Source: NORP240 sp038134485 (GTDB taxonomy: Bacteria > Pseudomonadota > Gammaproteobacteria > Pseudomonadales > Pseudohongiellaceae). Taken from it: DNA of 64,000 bases. Shown here in pieces: positions 17,342 to 25,514 of this stretch; position 1 is the first letter of the stretch; each line of letters opens with the position of its first letter. Made by a program: the position numbers and the translations under genes. Where the stretch lies: the NCBI GenBank assembly GCA_038134485.1, contig JAYPVG010000011.1, positions 34,880-98,879 on the forward strand. The letters are read 5' to 3'. The notes under the pieces were generated by a model, which was not told the origin of the DNA, searched no databases, and saw only the letters and a program-made list of their open reading frames with translations.

Positions 17342-18100
17342 ATGATCAATCGCATTCGCGCATCAATTGGCAGACGTCTTGCCGCCTATCTGAGTAAATC
17401 TATCCCGGGATACCAGCGCTTCGATACCGTGTCCGCAGAAGGGGTGGCATCGGTAATGCGTCCCGGGGACATTCTGCTGGTGGAGGGGGACAGCCGCATC
17501 AGCATTGCAATCAAGTATCTTACCCAGTCATCATGGTCCCATGCGTGTCTGCACGTGGGCGTGGGAGGCGAGGGTGAAGAGGAAGCGGTCTTACTTGAAG
17601 CTGATCTGCAGAGCGGCGTCCGCCTGGTTCCGATTCGCAACTACACTCATTTAAATCTGCGAATTTGCAGACCTGTAGGACTGACGGCAGATGATACTCA
17701 GCGGCTGATAGCTTTTGCGCGCAGTAAACTTGGCCACCAGTACGACCTTAAAAATATAATTGATTTGGTGCGCTATCTGATCCAAAGGCCGGCGGTGCCC
17801 AATCGTTATCGCCGTTCGATGTTGACGCTTGGTAGTGGTGATCCCACCAGAGCAATTTGTTCGACGCTCATTGCCCAGGCTTTTCAACGTATTCACTATC
17901 CCATTCTTCCGCGCTTTGGCCACGAAGGTGACGACGGAGAGGTGCCGACTTTTTACAAGCCACATTTTACTCATTACACGCCCAGAGATTTCGATGTGTC
18001 TCCCTATTTCTGCATAATCAAGCCGTCAATAGAGAGGGGCTTCGACTACCGCACGCTGGATCTGACCGCGACCAGATCTGAATCGGATTTCGACCGATAG
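17342..18100 (+). CDS. YiiX/YebB-like papain-type (NlpC/P60 superfamily) hydrolase
   Basis: The 252-residue protein has a permuted NlpC/P60 arrangement: RPGDILLVEG followed by SSWSHACLHVG with the candidate catalytic His, then ICSTLIAQAF with the Cys nucleophile near residue 180. Relatives are thought to act on peptidoglycan or lipid amides, and none is well characterised. ATG 17342 matches the usual beginning of relatives. A TTG at 17303 could add 13 residues, and neither has a good ribosome site. It is divergent from the aldehyde dehydrogenase. Confidence 0.78.
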   Translation: MINRIRASIGRRLAAYLSKSIPGYQRFDTVSAEGVASVMRPGDILLVEGDSRISIAIKYLTQSSWSHACLHVGVGGEGEEEAVLLEADLQSGVRLVPIRNYTHLNLRICRPVGLTADDTQRLIAFARSKLGHQYDLKNIIDLVRYLIQRPAVPNRYRRSMLTLGSGDPTRAICSTLIAQAFQRIHYPILPRFGHEGDDGEVPTFYKPHFTHYTPRDFDVSPYFCIIKPSIERGFDYRTLDLTATRSESDFDR

Positions 18101-18162
18101 GCATGACTGCCAGGTGACTGGTTCGAAAGATGTTAGCTCTCGAAGACTATCACCCAGCGCCG

Positions 18163-18633
18163 TTACCTAGCCCAGCTGGAGTAGGGAAAAATCGCCAGGT
18201 TGGAATTACTGTAGCGGGAGTCGTCGCTGACTTCCTCGGCGGCCCAGTCGGGCAGATCGAATTCTTGATCTTCCTGCTCAAGTTCGATTTCCGCAACGAT
18301 AAGGCCTTCATTGCGGCCCGAAAAAATATCGATTTCCCAGATCAATCCTCCATGCCTGACCAGGTGGCGATGTTTCTCAACAAGATTGGCGTGGCAGGCT
18401 TTTTCAATTAATTCTCTGGCGTCGGTGACGGGGATTGGAAATTCGTACTCATTGCGGCTAAGGCTAATAGTCCTGGTTTTTATGGTTAGCATTGCCACAT
18501 TGCCTGCCAGCCGCACCCTCACGGTGGTGCCGTTGCTCGTCGGAATATAAGCCTGCTGAATCGGGATCGGATCAATGAGAGTCGGGAGCAGGTCACGCTT
18601 GACCAGGAATTTTCTTTCTATCTCCAGAGCCAT
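18163..18633 (-). CDS. CYTH domain protein (triphosphate tunnel metalloenzyme)
   Basis: The protein starts MALEIERKFLVKRD. The ExExK signature (EIERK) defines CYTH/TTM enzymes, which hydrolyse tripolyphosphate or other triphosphates inside a beta-barrel tunnel. RVRL, TIKT, EYEF and EIELE supply the other charged tunnel residues. The 156 residues fit stand-alone bacterial CYTH proteins. It is the last gene of a GST / S41-like / CYTH operon, 15 bp after the previous stop. Confidence 0.9.
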   Translation of the reverse strand: MALEIERKFLVKRDLLPTLIDPIPIQQAYIPTSNGTTVRVRLAGNVAMLTIKTRTISLSRNEYEFPIPVTDARELIEKACHANLVEKHRHLVRHGGLIWEIDIFSGRNEGLIVAEIELEQEDQEFDLPDWAAEEVSDDSRYSNSNLAIFPYSSWAR

Positions 18634-18648
18634 AAATTGACAGCAGCC

Positions 18649-19698
18649 TTAGATAATATTCATCAATGCCAGCAGCGCGGCGTCCAGCTGGGGGTCGACT
18701 GCCAGAGACTCATCGGCTGGATAGGGCACATGCACTTCCACGACCACTCCGGAAGCTTCAATTGGCTGACCGTCTACCAGTATTTCAGGTTTTGGGTGAT
18801 AGGTTAGTGAATTGTCGGCGAAATTGTATGAGACCTGACCCGCTTTGCCGGCAGTATTTTCGCCGACACTAGTGACTCGCTGCAATTTGGCCAGCTGATA
18901 GGCGAACAGTTCCATGCCGCCGCGGGTACCACCGTTCTGAATTACCACCATCGCCCTGCCATATTCTCTAAGACTCAGTGGTGGTGTCTGCCGCGACTGC
19001 CAGAGGTCGGTGTTTTGACCCTCCAATGCGAAAAAACTGTTGCGGCTGGAAAAGAAGCGGTCGAGGTGGTCGGCGTTTATGAATCCATAGCTGTCCCGAA
19101 CGTCGAGAATCAAGCCATCGCAATGGGACAGTGAGTCGAGAAGGCGGTTAAACGAATTAACACCGTCGGAAGATCTGTCGAGGCTCCAGAGTTTCAGGTA
19201 ACCAATGAGTTTGTTGCCGTTACTGAACTGCTGTGCACTGGCAAGCGTTGCAGTTCTGAAGGCGTCGAACAGGTTGCCGTGAGAGGGAAATATGGCGGCT
19301 GTCATAATCTTGCCATTTCGTTCGTATTCCAACTCGACCTCTCGGGTCGGAGGTGGTGAAGGATTGGCAGGGGTTTGGGGGTTGAGACTGCGCACAGGAT
19401 GGTAAGGTTCGCCGTCTATGCGGAGCAGCAAGTCTCCCCGCCGCAGCCCGGCTTGCTGAGCGGGAAATCCATCCAGCACCGCTAACACCCGGTACCCCCG
19501 TTCGTCCTGTTGTGCAATCAGGCCGAGGTGATTGATCGCCCTGCGATCGGCGGTATGAAAAGCCTGTAATAGCTGAAACTCCTGGCTGTCATTTGCTACT
19601 GATTGGAAAGATGCAGCCTCATACTCTGCGGCCTGCAGCGCAAGGGGCAGGGCCAGTGCGAAGACAAGTGCGGAGAGCAGAAATCGCAAACTGGTCAT
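18649..19698 (-). CDS. Exported PDZ / S41-like protein, probably lacking the catalytic serine
   Basis: The 349 residues show a signal peptide (1-23), a PDZ-like domain (about 65-105: FPAQQAGLRRGDLLLRIDGE), and an S41 tail-specific-protease-like core (about 160-345: GLILDVRDSYG, VVIQNGGTRGGMELFAYQL, GENTAGKAG). In S41 enzymes the loop reads TASASE with the third residue as nucleophile. Here the aligned position is Gly260, while the general-base-type Lys285 is kept. It is therefore probably a non-catalytic S41 relative. It sits between GST and CYTH genes with gaps of 22 and 15 bp. Confidence 0.75.
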   Translation of the reverse strand: MTSLRFLLSALVFALALPLALQAAEYEAASFQSVANDSQEFQLLQAFHTADRRAINHLGLIAQQDERGYRVLAVLDGFPAQQAGLRRGDLLLRIDGEPYHPVRSLNPQTPANPSPPPTREVELEYERNGKIMTAAIFPSHGNLFDAFRTATLASAQQFSNGNKLIGYLKLWSLDRSSDGVNSFNRLLDSLSHCDGLILDVRDSYGFINADHLDRFFSSRNSFFALEGQNTDLWQSRQTPPLSLREYGRAMVVIQNGGTRGGMELFAYQLAKLQRVTSVGENTAGKAGQVSYNFADNSLTYHPKPEILVDGQPIEASGVVVEVHVPYPADESLAVDPQLDAALLALMNII

Positions 19699-19720
19699 AT
19701 TGGAGCCGGGTCGTCGATTT

Positions 19721-20341
19721 TCAGGAGACTATGGCCAGCGCTCTTTGCGCGGCCGGGCGCTGGTAGTGGACATCCCGATAGTCGAGCAATGCCTGGTCGA
19801 CCCTGAATTTGAATCGATCTGCCCAGTTAATGGTATGAGCTAACAGAATGTCGGCGGCGGTGAAACTGTCGCCGATCGCCCACTCCCGCCCTTCGAGGTG
19901 ATGATGCAGGGCTTGCTGAGCCTTGTCGAATTCCCAGTTGGCGGTTTCAAGCATCTGTGGGACGCGCTGCTCTTCCGGCAAGGCAAAGCGGTGTTTCCCA
20001 TTGCTCCACAACGGCTGCTCCAGATCGGATAACACGAAAAACAATATTTCGTCGTAGAGGGCAAGTTGCTCCTCGTTGTGAGTGGGTATCAACTTGCTGG
20101 CCGGGGCTCTTCGGGCAATATGATTGAGCATGGCGCCGCTCTCAGTGAGGGTCAGATTGCCGTCGATCAGGGAAGGTACCTTGCCCTGGGGATTAATTGC
20201 CATGTACTCCCGACTTTTGCTGCCTAACGGTCCTTCGTCACTGCCGAAATTGACCGCGATATAGTCATAATCCAGGCCGGACTCTTCCAGAGCCCACAGC
20301 GCGCGAAAGGAGCGAGATTGACTGAATCCGTAGAGTTTCAT
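19721..20341 (-). CDS. Glutathione S-transferase family protein
   Basis: The 206 residues have an N-terminal thioredoxin-like half (MKLYGFSQSRSFRALWALEE, NPQGKVPSLIDG, LTESGAM) and an all-helical C-terminal half with the SFTAADILLAH N-capping box. It is a standard cytosolic GST, with Ser residues near position 10 as the likely thiolate stabiliser. The electrophilic substrate is unknown. It is the first gene of a three-gene operon with the S41-like and CYTH genes. Confidence 0.9.
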   Translation of the reverse strand: MKLYGFSQSRSFRALWALEESGLDYDYIAVNFGSDEGPLGSKSREYMAINPQGKVPSLIDGNLTLTESGAMLNHIARRAPASKLIPTHNEEQLALYDEILFFVLSDLEQPLWSNGKHRFALPEEQRVPQMLETANWEFDKAQQALHHHLEGREWAIGDSFTAADILLAHTINWADRFKFRVDQALLDYRDVHYQRPAAQRALAIVS

Positions 20342-20355
20342 TGTTGTGCATGCCT

Positions 20356-20395
20356 CAAAAAAACGGTGCAGACAGGATACCCTATCTGCACCGTT
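20356..20395 (-). terminator. Rho-independent terminator after the lectin-like gene
   Basis: On the minus strand AACGGTGCAGA (20395-20385) and TCTGCACCGTT (20372-20362) form a perfect 11-bp stem with a 12-base loop, followed by a run of seven T. It lies 31 bp past the stop of the lectin-like gene and just before the GST start. Confidence 0.88.
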
Positions 20396-20425
20396 CTGTC
20401 TTAGCGCGCGATGCGTTGTTTACTT

Positions 20426-21085
20426 CTAGTCGATTGCGAAGCAGTAGAAATAGCCGGCACCACCAGTAGCTACCAGGTTAGGCTGACTGCAGCCACGTGA
20501 ACCGTGGGCACTGTTCCAGGAGGTAGGGTTCTGACCACCACCGGTACGATCAAAGTGTCCCACCTGTGCGGTGCCAGCCCCATCTGCATTGCTGGTCCAG
20601 TTGCTGCAGGTGTGATCCTGGCCATCGTCTATGGTGCGACCGTCCAGTGTTGAGCCGGTAAGGATGTCGTGCTCATTAGGGGTATCTCCCCTACCGTTCA
20701 CAATGGTGCCGTTCTCGGTCAGGGAATTCTGCTTGCCCAGATCCATGAATTCACTGTGCAGGCGGTTAAGGTTTTCAGCGACCATCACCCCTCGCGCGTT
20801 GTACCAGGGGCCAAAACCAATGCGGTCACGGGCGTTGACAGCGGGCTGATTGCCGTCGGCGTGGGCGCTGAGGTAGGCGCGCCAGGTCTTGCCCCGAGAA
20901 CCGGCCGCCTGAGCGAGATTCGCGCAATGAGCATCGGCGCCTGCCAGGCCTCCCAGGTTAGCTCCATCACCGGAACCCACGCTGGTGATAAAAAAGCTCA
21001 TCTCGTTTTCCTGTGAGTTGATGGTGGAAAACGTTCCGGCAGCGGCAATCGCAGCAACGGACATGAATAAAACAGACTTCTTCAT
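20426..21085 (-). CDS. Secreted lectin-like protein
   Basis: The 219-residue protein has a signal peptide (about 1-24) and a Cys-containing domain with MSFFITSVGSGDGANLGGLAGADAHC, FGPWYNARG, LTGSTLDGRT and TCSNWTS. This architecture, often annotated as lectin, recalls C-type-lectin or endostatin-like folds found in exported proteobacterial proteins. The Cys residues would pair in the periplasm or outside. Ligand and role are unknown. AAGGAG precedes ATG 21085, and a strong terminator follows, so it is a single-gene unit. Confidence 0.75.
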   Translation of the reverse strand: MKKSVLFMSVAAIAAAGTFSTINSQENEMSFFITSVGSGDGANLGGLAGADAHCANLAQAAGSRGKTWRAYLSAHADGNQPAVNARDRIGFGPWYNARGVMVAENLNRLHSEFMDLGKQNSLTENGTIVNGRGDTPNEHDILTGSTLDGRTIDDGQDHTCSNWTSNADGAGTAQVGHFDRTGGGQNPTSWNSAHGSRGCSQPNLVATGGAGYFYCFAID

Positions 21086-21179
21086 TTTTTTAGTGCTCCT
21101 TGGGGTTTAATTTCGTAACTTTTGCTGTCGATCAGATGCCAGATTTTTTGAATCCACCTGGCACCTTTCTCGCGTCAGC

Positions 21180-23180
21180 CTAATCCGGCAATGCCATGGC
21201 AGTGAGACTGCTTCCGGTTTGCAGGATCAGGTATTGTTTGCCCTCATGCACCCATGTGCTCATCCCATAGCGACTGCGAGCCGGGGCTTCGATGGCGGCC
21301 ACTTCCTGGCCGCTTGCCTTATCGATGGCGTACAACATTTCGGAGCCGTCGCTGGCCACATTGCCGTAGATCAGCATGGTATCTGTCACCACCATCGGTC
21401 CAACCGATCCTGATCCGGTATTGCCGATATCCACGCCAGCAAGGGCCGGATTATTGGCGATCCTTTCAGGGGTGTATCCGGCAGGGATCATCCAGGCATG
21501 TTCACCGGTATTCAGGTCGATAGCAGTAATTCGGCTATAGGGCGGTTTCCACAGCGGGATGCCGGTCGGGTGACGTGGCGAAGGTCCTCCGCTGGCGGCT
21601 GCATAGCGCGAAAGCGTCACGCCTGTGGGAGCCTCGTAATAGGTGTCAGCTTCCTCCCCGGTGACCAGTTGTCGCGCGCTGCAGCTGTAGCGGGAGATGA
21701 TATACATCATGCCGCTGGTAGGATCGGCCACCGGCGGGTGCGTGATATTTACCGCGCCCGATGGGCACATGAGTCCTGCCAGCTTGCCCGATGGATGATT
21801 GCGCTGTAAAGGTGGATTGAACAACGGTCCCAGCTGAAAATCAGCGACGGCGTTGATTGCCTGTTGCCGGATCTCGGGCGTAAAGTCGGCCAGCAAATCC
21901 ACGCTGGCACCCTGGTATTCGAACGGTGCCGGCTTGGTGGGGAAAGGCTGAGTTGCCGCCAGTTGTTCGCCGGGTACGGTTGATTGCGGCACCGCCTGTT
22001 CTTCGATTGGCCAGATCGGCTCACCGGTCTCCCGGTTGAAGACATAGGTGAAACCCTGCTTGGTAGCCTGTGCCACTATTGGCGTATTGCGACCATTGAT
22101 ATTTACGTCCATCAGGATTGGTGCGGTCGGCGTATCAAAATTCCAGATGTCGTGATGCACCAGTTGATAATGCCAGCTCCGTTCTCCGGTGCGTGCATCC
22201 AGCGCGATGAGGCTGGTGCTGAACAGGTTGTCGCCGGGGTGGTGTCCCCCATAGTAGTCAATGGTGACACCATTCGTGGGAATATAGACCATACCCAGTT
22301 CCGGGTCGGCGGAAATCGGCGCCCAGGATGAAATGTCGCCGGTGTACTGCCAGGAATCGTTTTCCCAGGTTTCGTGACCGTATTCGCCGGGGCGAGGCAG
22401 GACATTGAACTTCCACAGGAACTCTCCGGTGGCGGCGTCATAACCAAGGATGTCGCCCGGCACGTTCTCAATGCGCGACTGGTGGTAGCCCTGTTCGGCG
22501 GAATTCCCGACGATAACCACACCGTTGACCACGATCGGAGGTGAGGACGACGTGATATACCCTCTCTCCAGCGGTAGGCCCTCATAGGGGTCGTAGGGGT
22601 GACCGAGGTCAGCCAGCATGTCGACAACGCCGGTCTGTGGGAATCCGTCAATGGGAACCGGTTGGCCAAAGCCCTCCAGCGGGCTCCCGGTTTCGGCATC
22701 CAGGGCGGTCAGAAAAAATGCCGGAGAAATGATGTAGATTACGTCACGGCCGTCAACCTGGCCATAGCCCACCCCTTTACCGTAATCGGCGCGCATCGAA
22801 TACTCCCAGCGTTCCGTATCGGGTTCGCGGTAAGACCAGATAGTGGCGCCGGTCTTCGGATCGATGGCGACTACGTGACGGCGTGCGCCCGCAACGGTAT
22901 ACAGGCGGCCGTTAATATAGCTTGGTGTCGAACGCCCACTCTGAGCCTCAAAGCTGGCGCCATCCCAGACCCAGGCGACTTCCAGGTCGGTAAAATTATC
23001 CGCATTGATCTGATTGGCCGGCGAGTAACGGGTGTGAGCAAAATCATTGCCAAGCGTCGTCCACTCCACAGTGTCCTGGGAAAATGACGGCGATGAGAGA
23101 AAGAGCAGGATCGCAAAAAGGCCAAAACTGCTGAATCGGCCATGCAATCGAGCTTGTGTCACTGAGATTAATCTGAGCAT
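21180..23180 (-). CDS. Periplasmic PQQ-dependent dehydrogenase (beta-propeller)
   Basis: This 666-residue exported protein (signal peptide about 15-34, cleavage near SFS-QD) opens with WTTLGNDFAHTRYSPANQI, the usual start of PQQ-binding eight-bladed propellers. It has repeated tryptophan-docking-type blades (AIDPKTGATIWSY, GYDAATGEFLWKF, ALDARTGERSWHY, AIDLNTGEHAWM). There is no CxxCH, so no heme domain. Such enzymes oxidise alcohols, sugars or polyols in the periplasm. PQQ biosynthesis genes are not in the window. AAGAGG precedes ATG 23180. Confidence 0.86.
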   Translation of the reverse strand: MLRLISVTQARLHGRFSSFGLFAILLFLSSPSFSQDTVEWTTLGNDFAHTRYSPANQINADNFTDLEVAWVWDGASFEAQSGRSTPSYINGRLYTVAGARRHVVAIDPKTGATIWSYREPDTERWEYSMRADYGKGVGYGQVDGRDVIYIISPAFFLTALDAETGSPLEGFGQPVPIDGFPQTGVVDMLADLGHPYDPYEGLPLERGYITSSSPPIVVNGVVIVGNSAEQGYHQSRIENVPGDILGYDAATGEFLWKFNVLPRPGEYGHETWENDSWQYTGDISSWAPISADPELGMVYIPTNGVTIDYYGGHHPGDNLFSTSLIALDARTGERSWHYQLVHHDIWNFDTPTAPILMDVNINGRNTPIVAQATKQGFTYVFNRETGEPIWPIEEQAVPQSTVPGEQLAATQPFPTKPAPFEYQGASVDLLADFTPEIRQQAINAVADFQLGPLFNPPLQRNHPSGKLAGLMCPSGAVNITHPPVADPTSGMMYIISRYSCSARQLVTGEEADTYYEAPTGVTLSRYAAASGGPSPRHPTGIPLWKPPYSRITAIDLNTGEHAWMIPAGYTPERIANNPALAGVDIGNTGSGSVGPMVVTDTMLIYGNVASDGSEMLYAIDKASGQEVAAIEAPARSRYGMSTWVHEGKQYLILQTGSSLTAMALPD

Positions 23181-23585
23181 TTTCGGTACCTCTTCTTGTT
23201 CTATCCGGCCAGGTAAGATCTGGCCCGTTATCCAGGCATTGTAATTGGCATCCGGTCACGGCAGAGTAACCCAGGACGTTTCTTTTGTCATGCATATCCA
23301 AGGGGGATACAGAGCCACAGCGATGCTGATGTAAAGTGTCGCTGCAGATGCACTGTGACACCGTGGGGAATTATTGAGTTGCCGGGTGCAAGCAGAACTG
23401 GCAACAATGGTTGTATTGCGGGCGAGCACGGCGATAATACGGTAGATTGCTACCTCCGCTAATCTGATGGTATCGATAGCATGGCGGATTTTCTGAATGC
23501 TCGGGTAGAAATGCTTCACAAAACAAGGGCTTCTGCGTTGTTCATCGCGCGTTAAGGGGTTGCCAGGTATAATGCTCACCGATTT
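23181..23585. other. Divergent intergenic region, no gene seen
   Basis: The 405 bp between the divergent PQQ dehydrogenase and TPR-protein genes hold no supported gene. Short frames here have neither protein-like composition nor ribosome sites. A perfect TATAAT at 23568-23573 lies only 12 bp before the TPR-protein ATG without a matching -35, so a leaderless start or a later start of that gene is possible. Confidence 0.4.
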
Positions 23586-24629
23586 ATGAAACAATTCGCA
23601 CTCTCAGGCCGGATCCATCCGTGTGTCGCAAATGCCGTGCTACTGGTGTTTGTGTTGACATTCGCAGGCGTTACCTGCGCGAGGCAGGATAATGATCAGA
23701 CGATTAGCGGGGCAGACGACGCCTCGGCTCTGGAGATCAGCCTGGAACTGGAGCGCCGTCTGCAGGACATTGAGCGTCTCGAGGGGGAGCTGGGATTGTT
23801 TCACCCCTCACTGATTGAAAGGTATGACGATCTGGCCAGGTTTTACACGGAGCATGACAATCCGCAGCAGGCGGCGGATATGTATCGCCAGGCGATGCAG
23901 TTGGCTCGAGTTAATGCCGGATTGAACAGCGAGCAACAGATTCCCTATATCGACAGGCTCATTAGCAGCAATCTGACCCTGAACAACTGGCAGCAGGTCG
24001 ATGATATGCATCACCTGCGCTACTACTTGAAGAGCAGGCTCTACGATCCGGCCGACTCGCGTTTCGCTGACGCGGTCGCGGAGCTGGGTAGCTGGAAATT
24101 GCGCGTGATGCGGGAAAACCTGCTCGACAATGGAACCCGGGGACTAGGAAACGAAGCAGAGGAACTGAGCAGGATTTACAGCCAAAGTATTGCGCGCATT
24201 CAGGCCAGCCCGCAATTCGAGGAGACTGTGCTGCTGCCCCTCTACCAGGGAAAATCCCAGGCAGACCTCGAAATTGCCCGCTTGCTCTCAGAGACCCCGG
24301 ACCAGTTTTTTGAGGGGACCGTCAGTCGTTACATCTACGAGTCGGTATGCCGAAACGTCAGAGACCCACAGGGTAACGTCGTTCGCCAGTGCACTCAGGT
24401 CCAGCGAGAGAATCCACGCTACCGGGCCTCGCAGCGCGACAACAAGCGCATGCTGGTAAATCGCAGTGTCCGGGAAGTAGAGAATTCGATTCAGAATCTC
24501 AACACCATTCTGGCCCGAAATCCGGATATTTCTCCTTCCGAAAGAGAGCAGATCCTCAGCCAGATACGCGCTTTTGAGGTTGAATTTCAGCGTATCGAGC
24601 GCAACTCCCGTCGCAGCCTGCTTTATTAG
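23586..24629 (+). CDS. Exported TPR-containing protein, unknown function
   Basis: The 347-residue protein has a hydrophobic N-terminal segment (about 16-32) ending near a Cys/Ala-rich site. It then has a helical region in which HPSLIERYDDLARFYTEHDNPQQAADMYRQAMQLAR (about 74-108, an overall TPR_12-like unit) forms tetratricopeptide helices. The rest is charged and helical, with ELSRIYSQSIARI and two Cys (SVCRNV, VRQC). It probably binds partner proteins in the periplasm. No family name is recognised. It lies about 115 bp upstream of the seleno-peroxiredoxin gene. Confidence 0.7.
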   Translation: MKQFALSGRIHPCVANAVLLVFVLTFAGVTCARQDNDQTISGADDASALEISLELERRLQDIERLEGELGLFHPSLIERYDDLARFYTEHDNPQQAADMYRQAMQLARVNAGLNSEQQIPYIDRLISSNLTLNNWQQVDDMHHLRYYLKSRLYDPADSRFADAVAELGSWKLRVMRENLLDNGTRGLGNEAEELSRIYSQSIARIQASPQFEETVLLPLYQGKSQADLEIARLLSETPDQFFEGTVSRYIYESVCRNVRDPQGNVVRQCTQVQRENPRYRASQRDNKRMLVNRSVREVENSIQNLNTILARNPDISPSEREQILSQIRAFEVEFQRIERNSRRSLLY

Positions 24630-24745
24630 CGAAGTATTGTGACGAAAACCCTGTCGCACGGAGCCGATCCCTGCTATAAATGGGCGTGGTTCGCGTTGTT
24701 CGTGAGCCCAAGCCATTAAACGCTAACTTACGATGAGGAGTGTTC

Positions 24746-25297
24746 ATGCTTCAACTTGTACGCAAGAGCTGCAGTCTGCTGATTGGCGGTCTGTTGGCTG
24801 CGTCGATGCTGGCGAGTCCGCTGGCGATGGCGCTGGAAGTTGGGGATAAAGCACCCGATTTTGCACTGCAGGCTTCTGACGGCAGCACGTATTCGCTGGC
24901 ACAGTTTGCGGGTGAAAAACCGGTAGTCATTGCTTTCTTTCCCAAAGCTTTCACAGGTGGCTGAACCATGCAATGCAAAGCGCTGCGTGACAGTGCTAGA
25001 GAAATTCAACGGTTCGATGTCGCCTACTTCATGGCCAGTGTAGATGACCTTGAAACCAATACTGCCTTTGCCGAGGAACACCAGGCTGGCTTCCCGATTC
25101 TTTCGGATCCCAGCAAGGAAATGTCTTCCGCATACGGAGTACTGGGTTCAAGTGGATTCAATAATCGCTGGACTTACTACATCGGCAGTGACGGCACCGT
25201 CCTGCGGATCGATAAGGAAACCAATCCCGCAACCGCTGGAAGGGATCTGGTTAGCAGCATGGAAGAGCTGGGATTTCCGCTGGCATCAGGTAACTGA
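24746..25297 (+). CDS. Periplasmic selenocysteine-containing peroxiredoxin (UGA recoded at residue 73)
   Basis: Two frames in the same phase are separated by one TGA (24962-24964). Reading through gives a single 183-residue AhpC/TSA peroxiredoxin: signal peptide (about 1-28, PLAMA), LEVGDKAPDFALQ, VVIAFFPKAFTGG-U-TMQCKALRD, then a normal C-terminal half. The TGA falls exactly on the peroxidatic cysteine, and Cys77 (UxxxC) can be the resolving residue. A SECIS-like hairpin follows the TGA. GAGGAG lies upstream of ATG 24746. This strongly suggests a selenoprotein that reduces hydroperoxides in the periplasm, rather than a pseudogene. SelA/B/C/D would be needed and are not in the window. Confidence 0.87.
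24979..24997 (+). promoter_or_regulatory. Bacterial SECIS-like hairpin
   Basis: AGCGCTG (24979-24985) pairs with CAGTGCT (24991-24997) over 7 bp (one G-U in RNA), closing the five-base loop CGUGA. The stem begins 15 nt after the UGA and the apical loop lies 22-26 nt after it, with G as the second loop base. That agrees with the known bacterial SECIS pattern of a short stem-loop just downstream of UGA with a guanine at the start of the loop, bound by SelB. Confidence 0.65.
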
Positions 25298-25372
25298 ACC
25301 ACGGCCCGGATCCTTCGAACCGTCGGGGGTTTAACCCCTGCGTATTCGGAACTAGTAAGAAGTTTCGGAAGC

Positions 25373-25407
25373 AAAAAACCGTTGCCTTGCCGGCAGCGGT
25401 TTTTTTT
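25373..25407 (+). terminator. Rho-independent terminator after the seleno-peroxiredoxin gene
   Basis: AAAAACCGTTGCC and GGCAGCGGTTTTT form a 13-bp stem with one G-T pair around the loop TTGCC, followed by a run of eight T. It lies about 75 bp beyond the peroxiredoxin stop and ends that transcript, showing that the second half of the gene is still inside one transcription unit. Confidence 0.9.
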
Positions 25408-25514
25408 GCCGATGAATTATGGCCAAATTCGGGCATCCTTGTGTCTGTAGCATGATCATTGGCGACTATGGTGGTCAATTCCTTGCTGCTGAAAAGCTGC
25501 CTGTGACAAAATAA

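Noticed and set aside
23256..23594. A 112-codon minus-strand frame in the divergent intergenic region
   Set aside because: There is no ribosome site, it overlaps the start of the TPR gene, and the composition is not protein-like.
24968..25297. A separate gene starting at ATG 24968 for the second half of the peroxiredoxin
   Set aside because: The ATG is an internal Met two codons after the UGA with no ribosome site, and the half-protein would lack the catalytic residue. Readthrough as selenocysteine explains everything.
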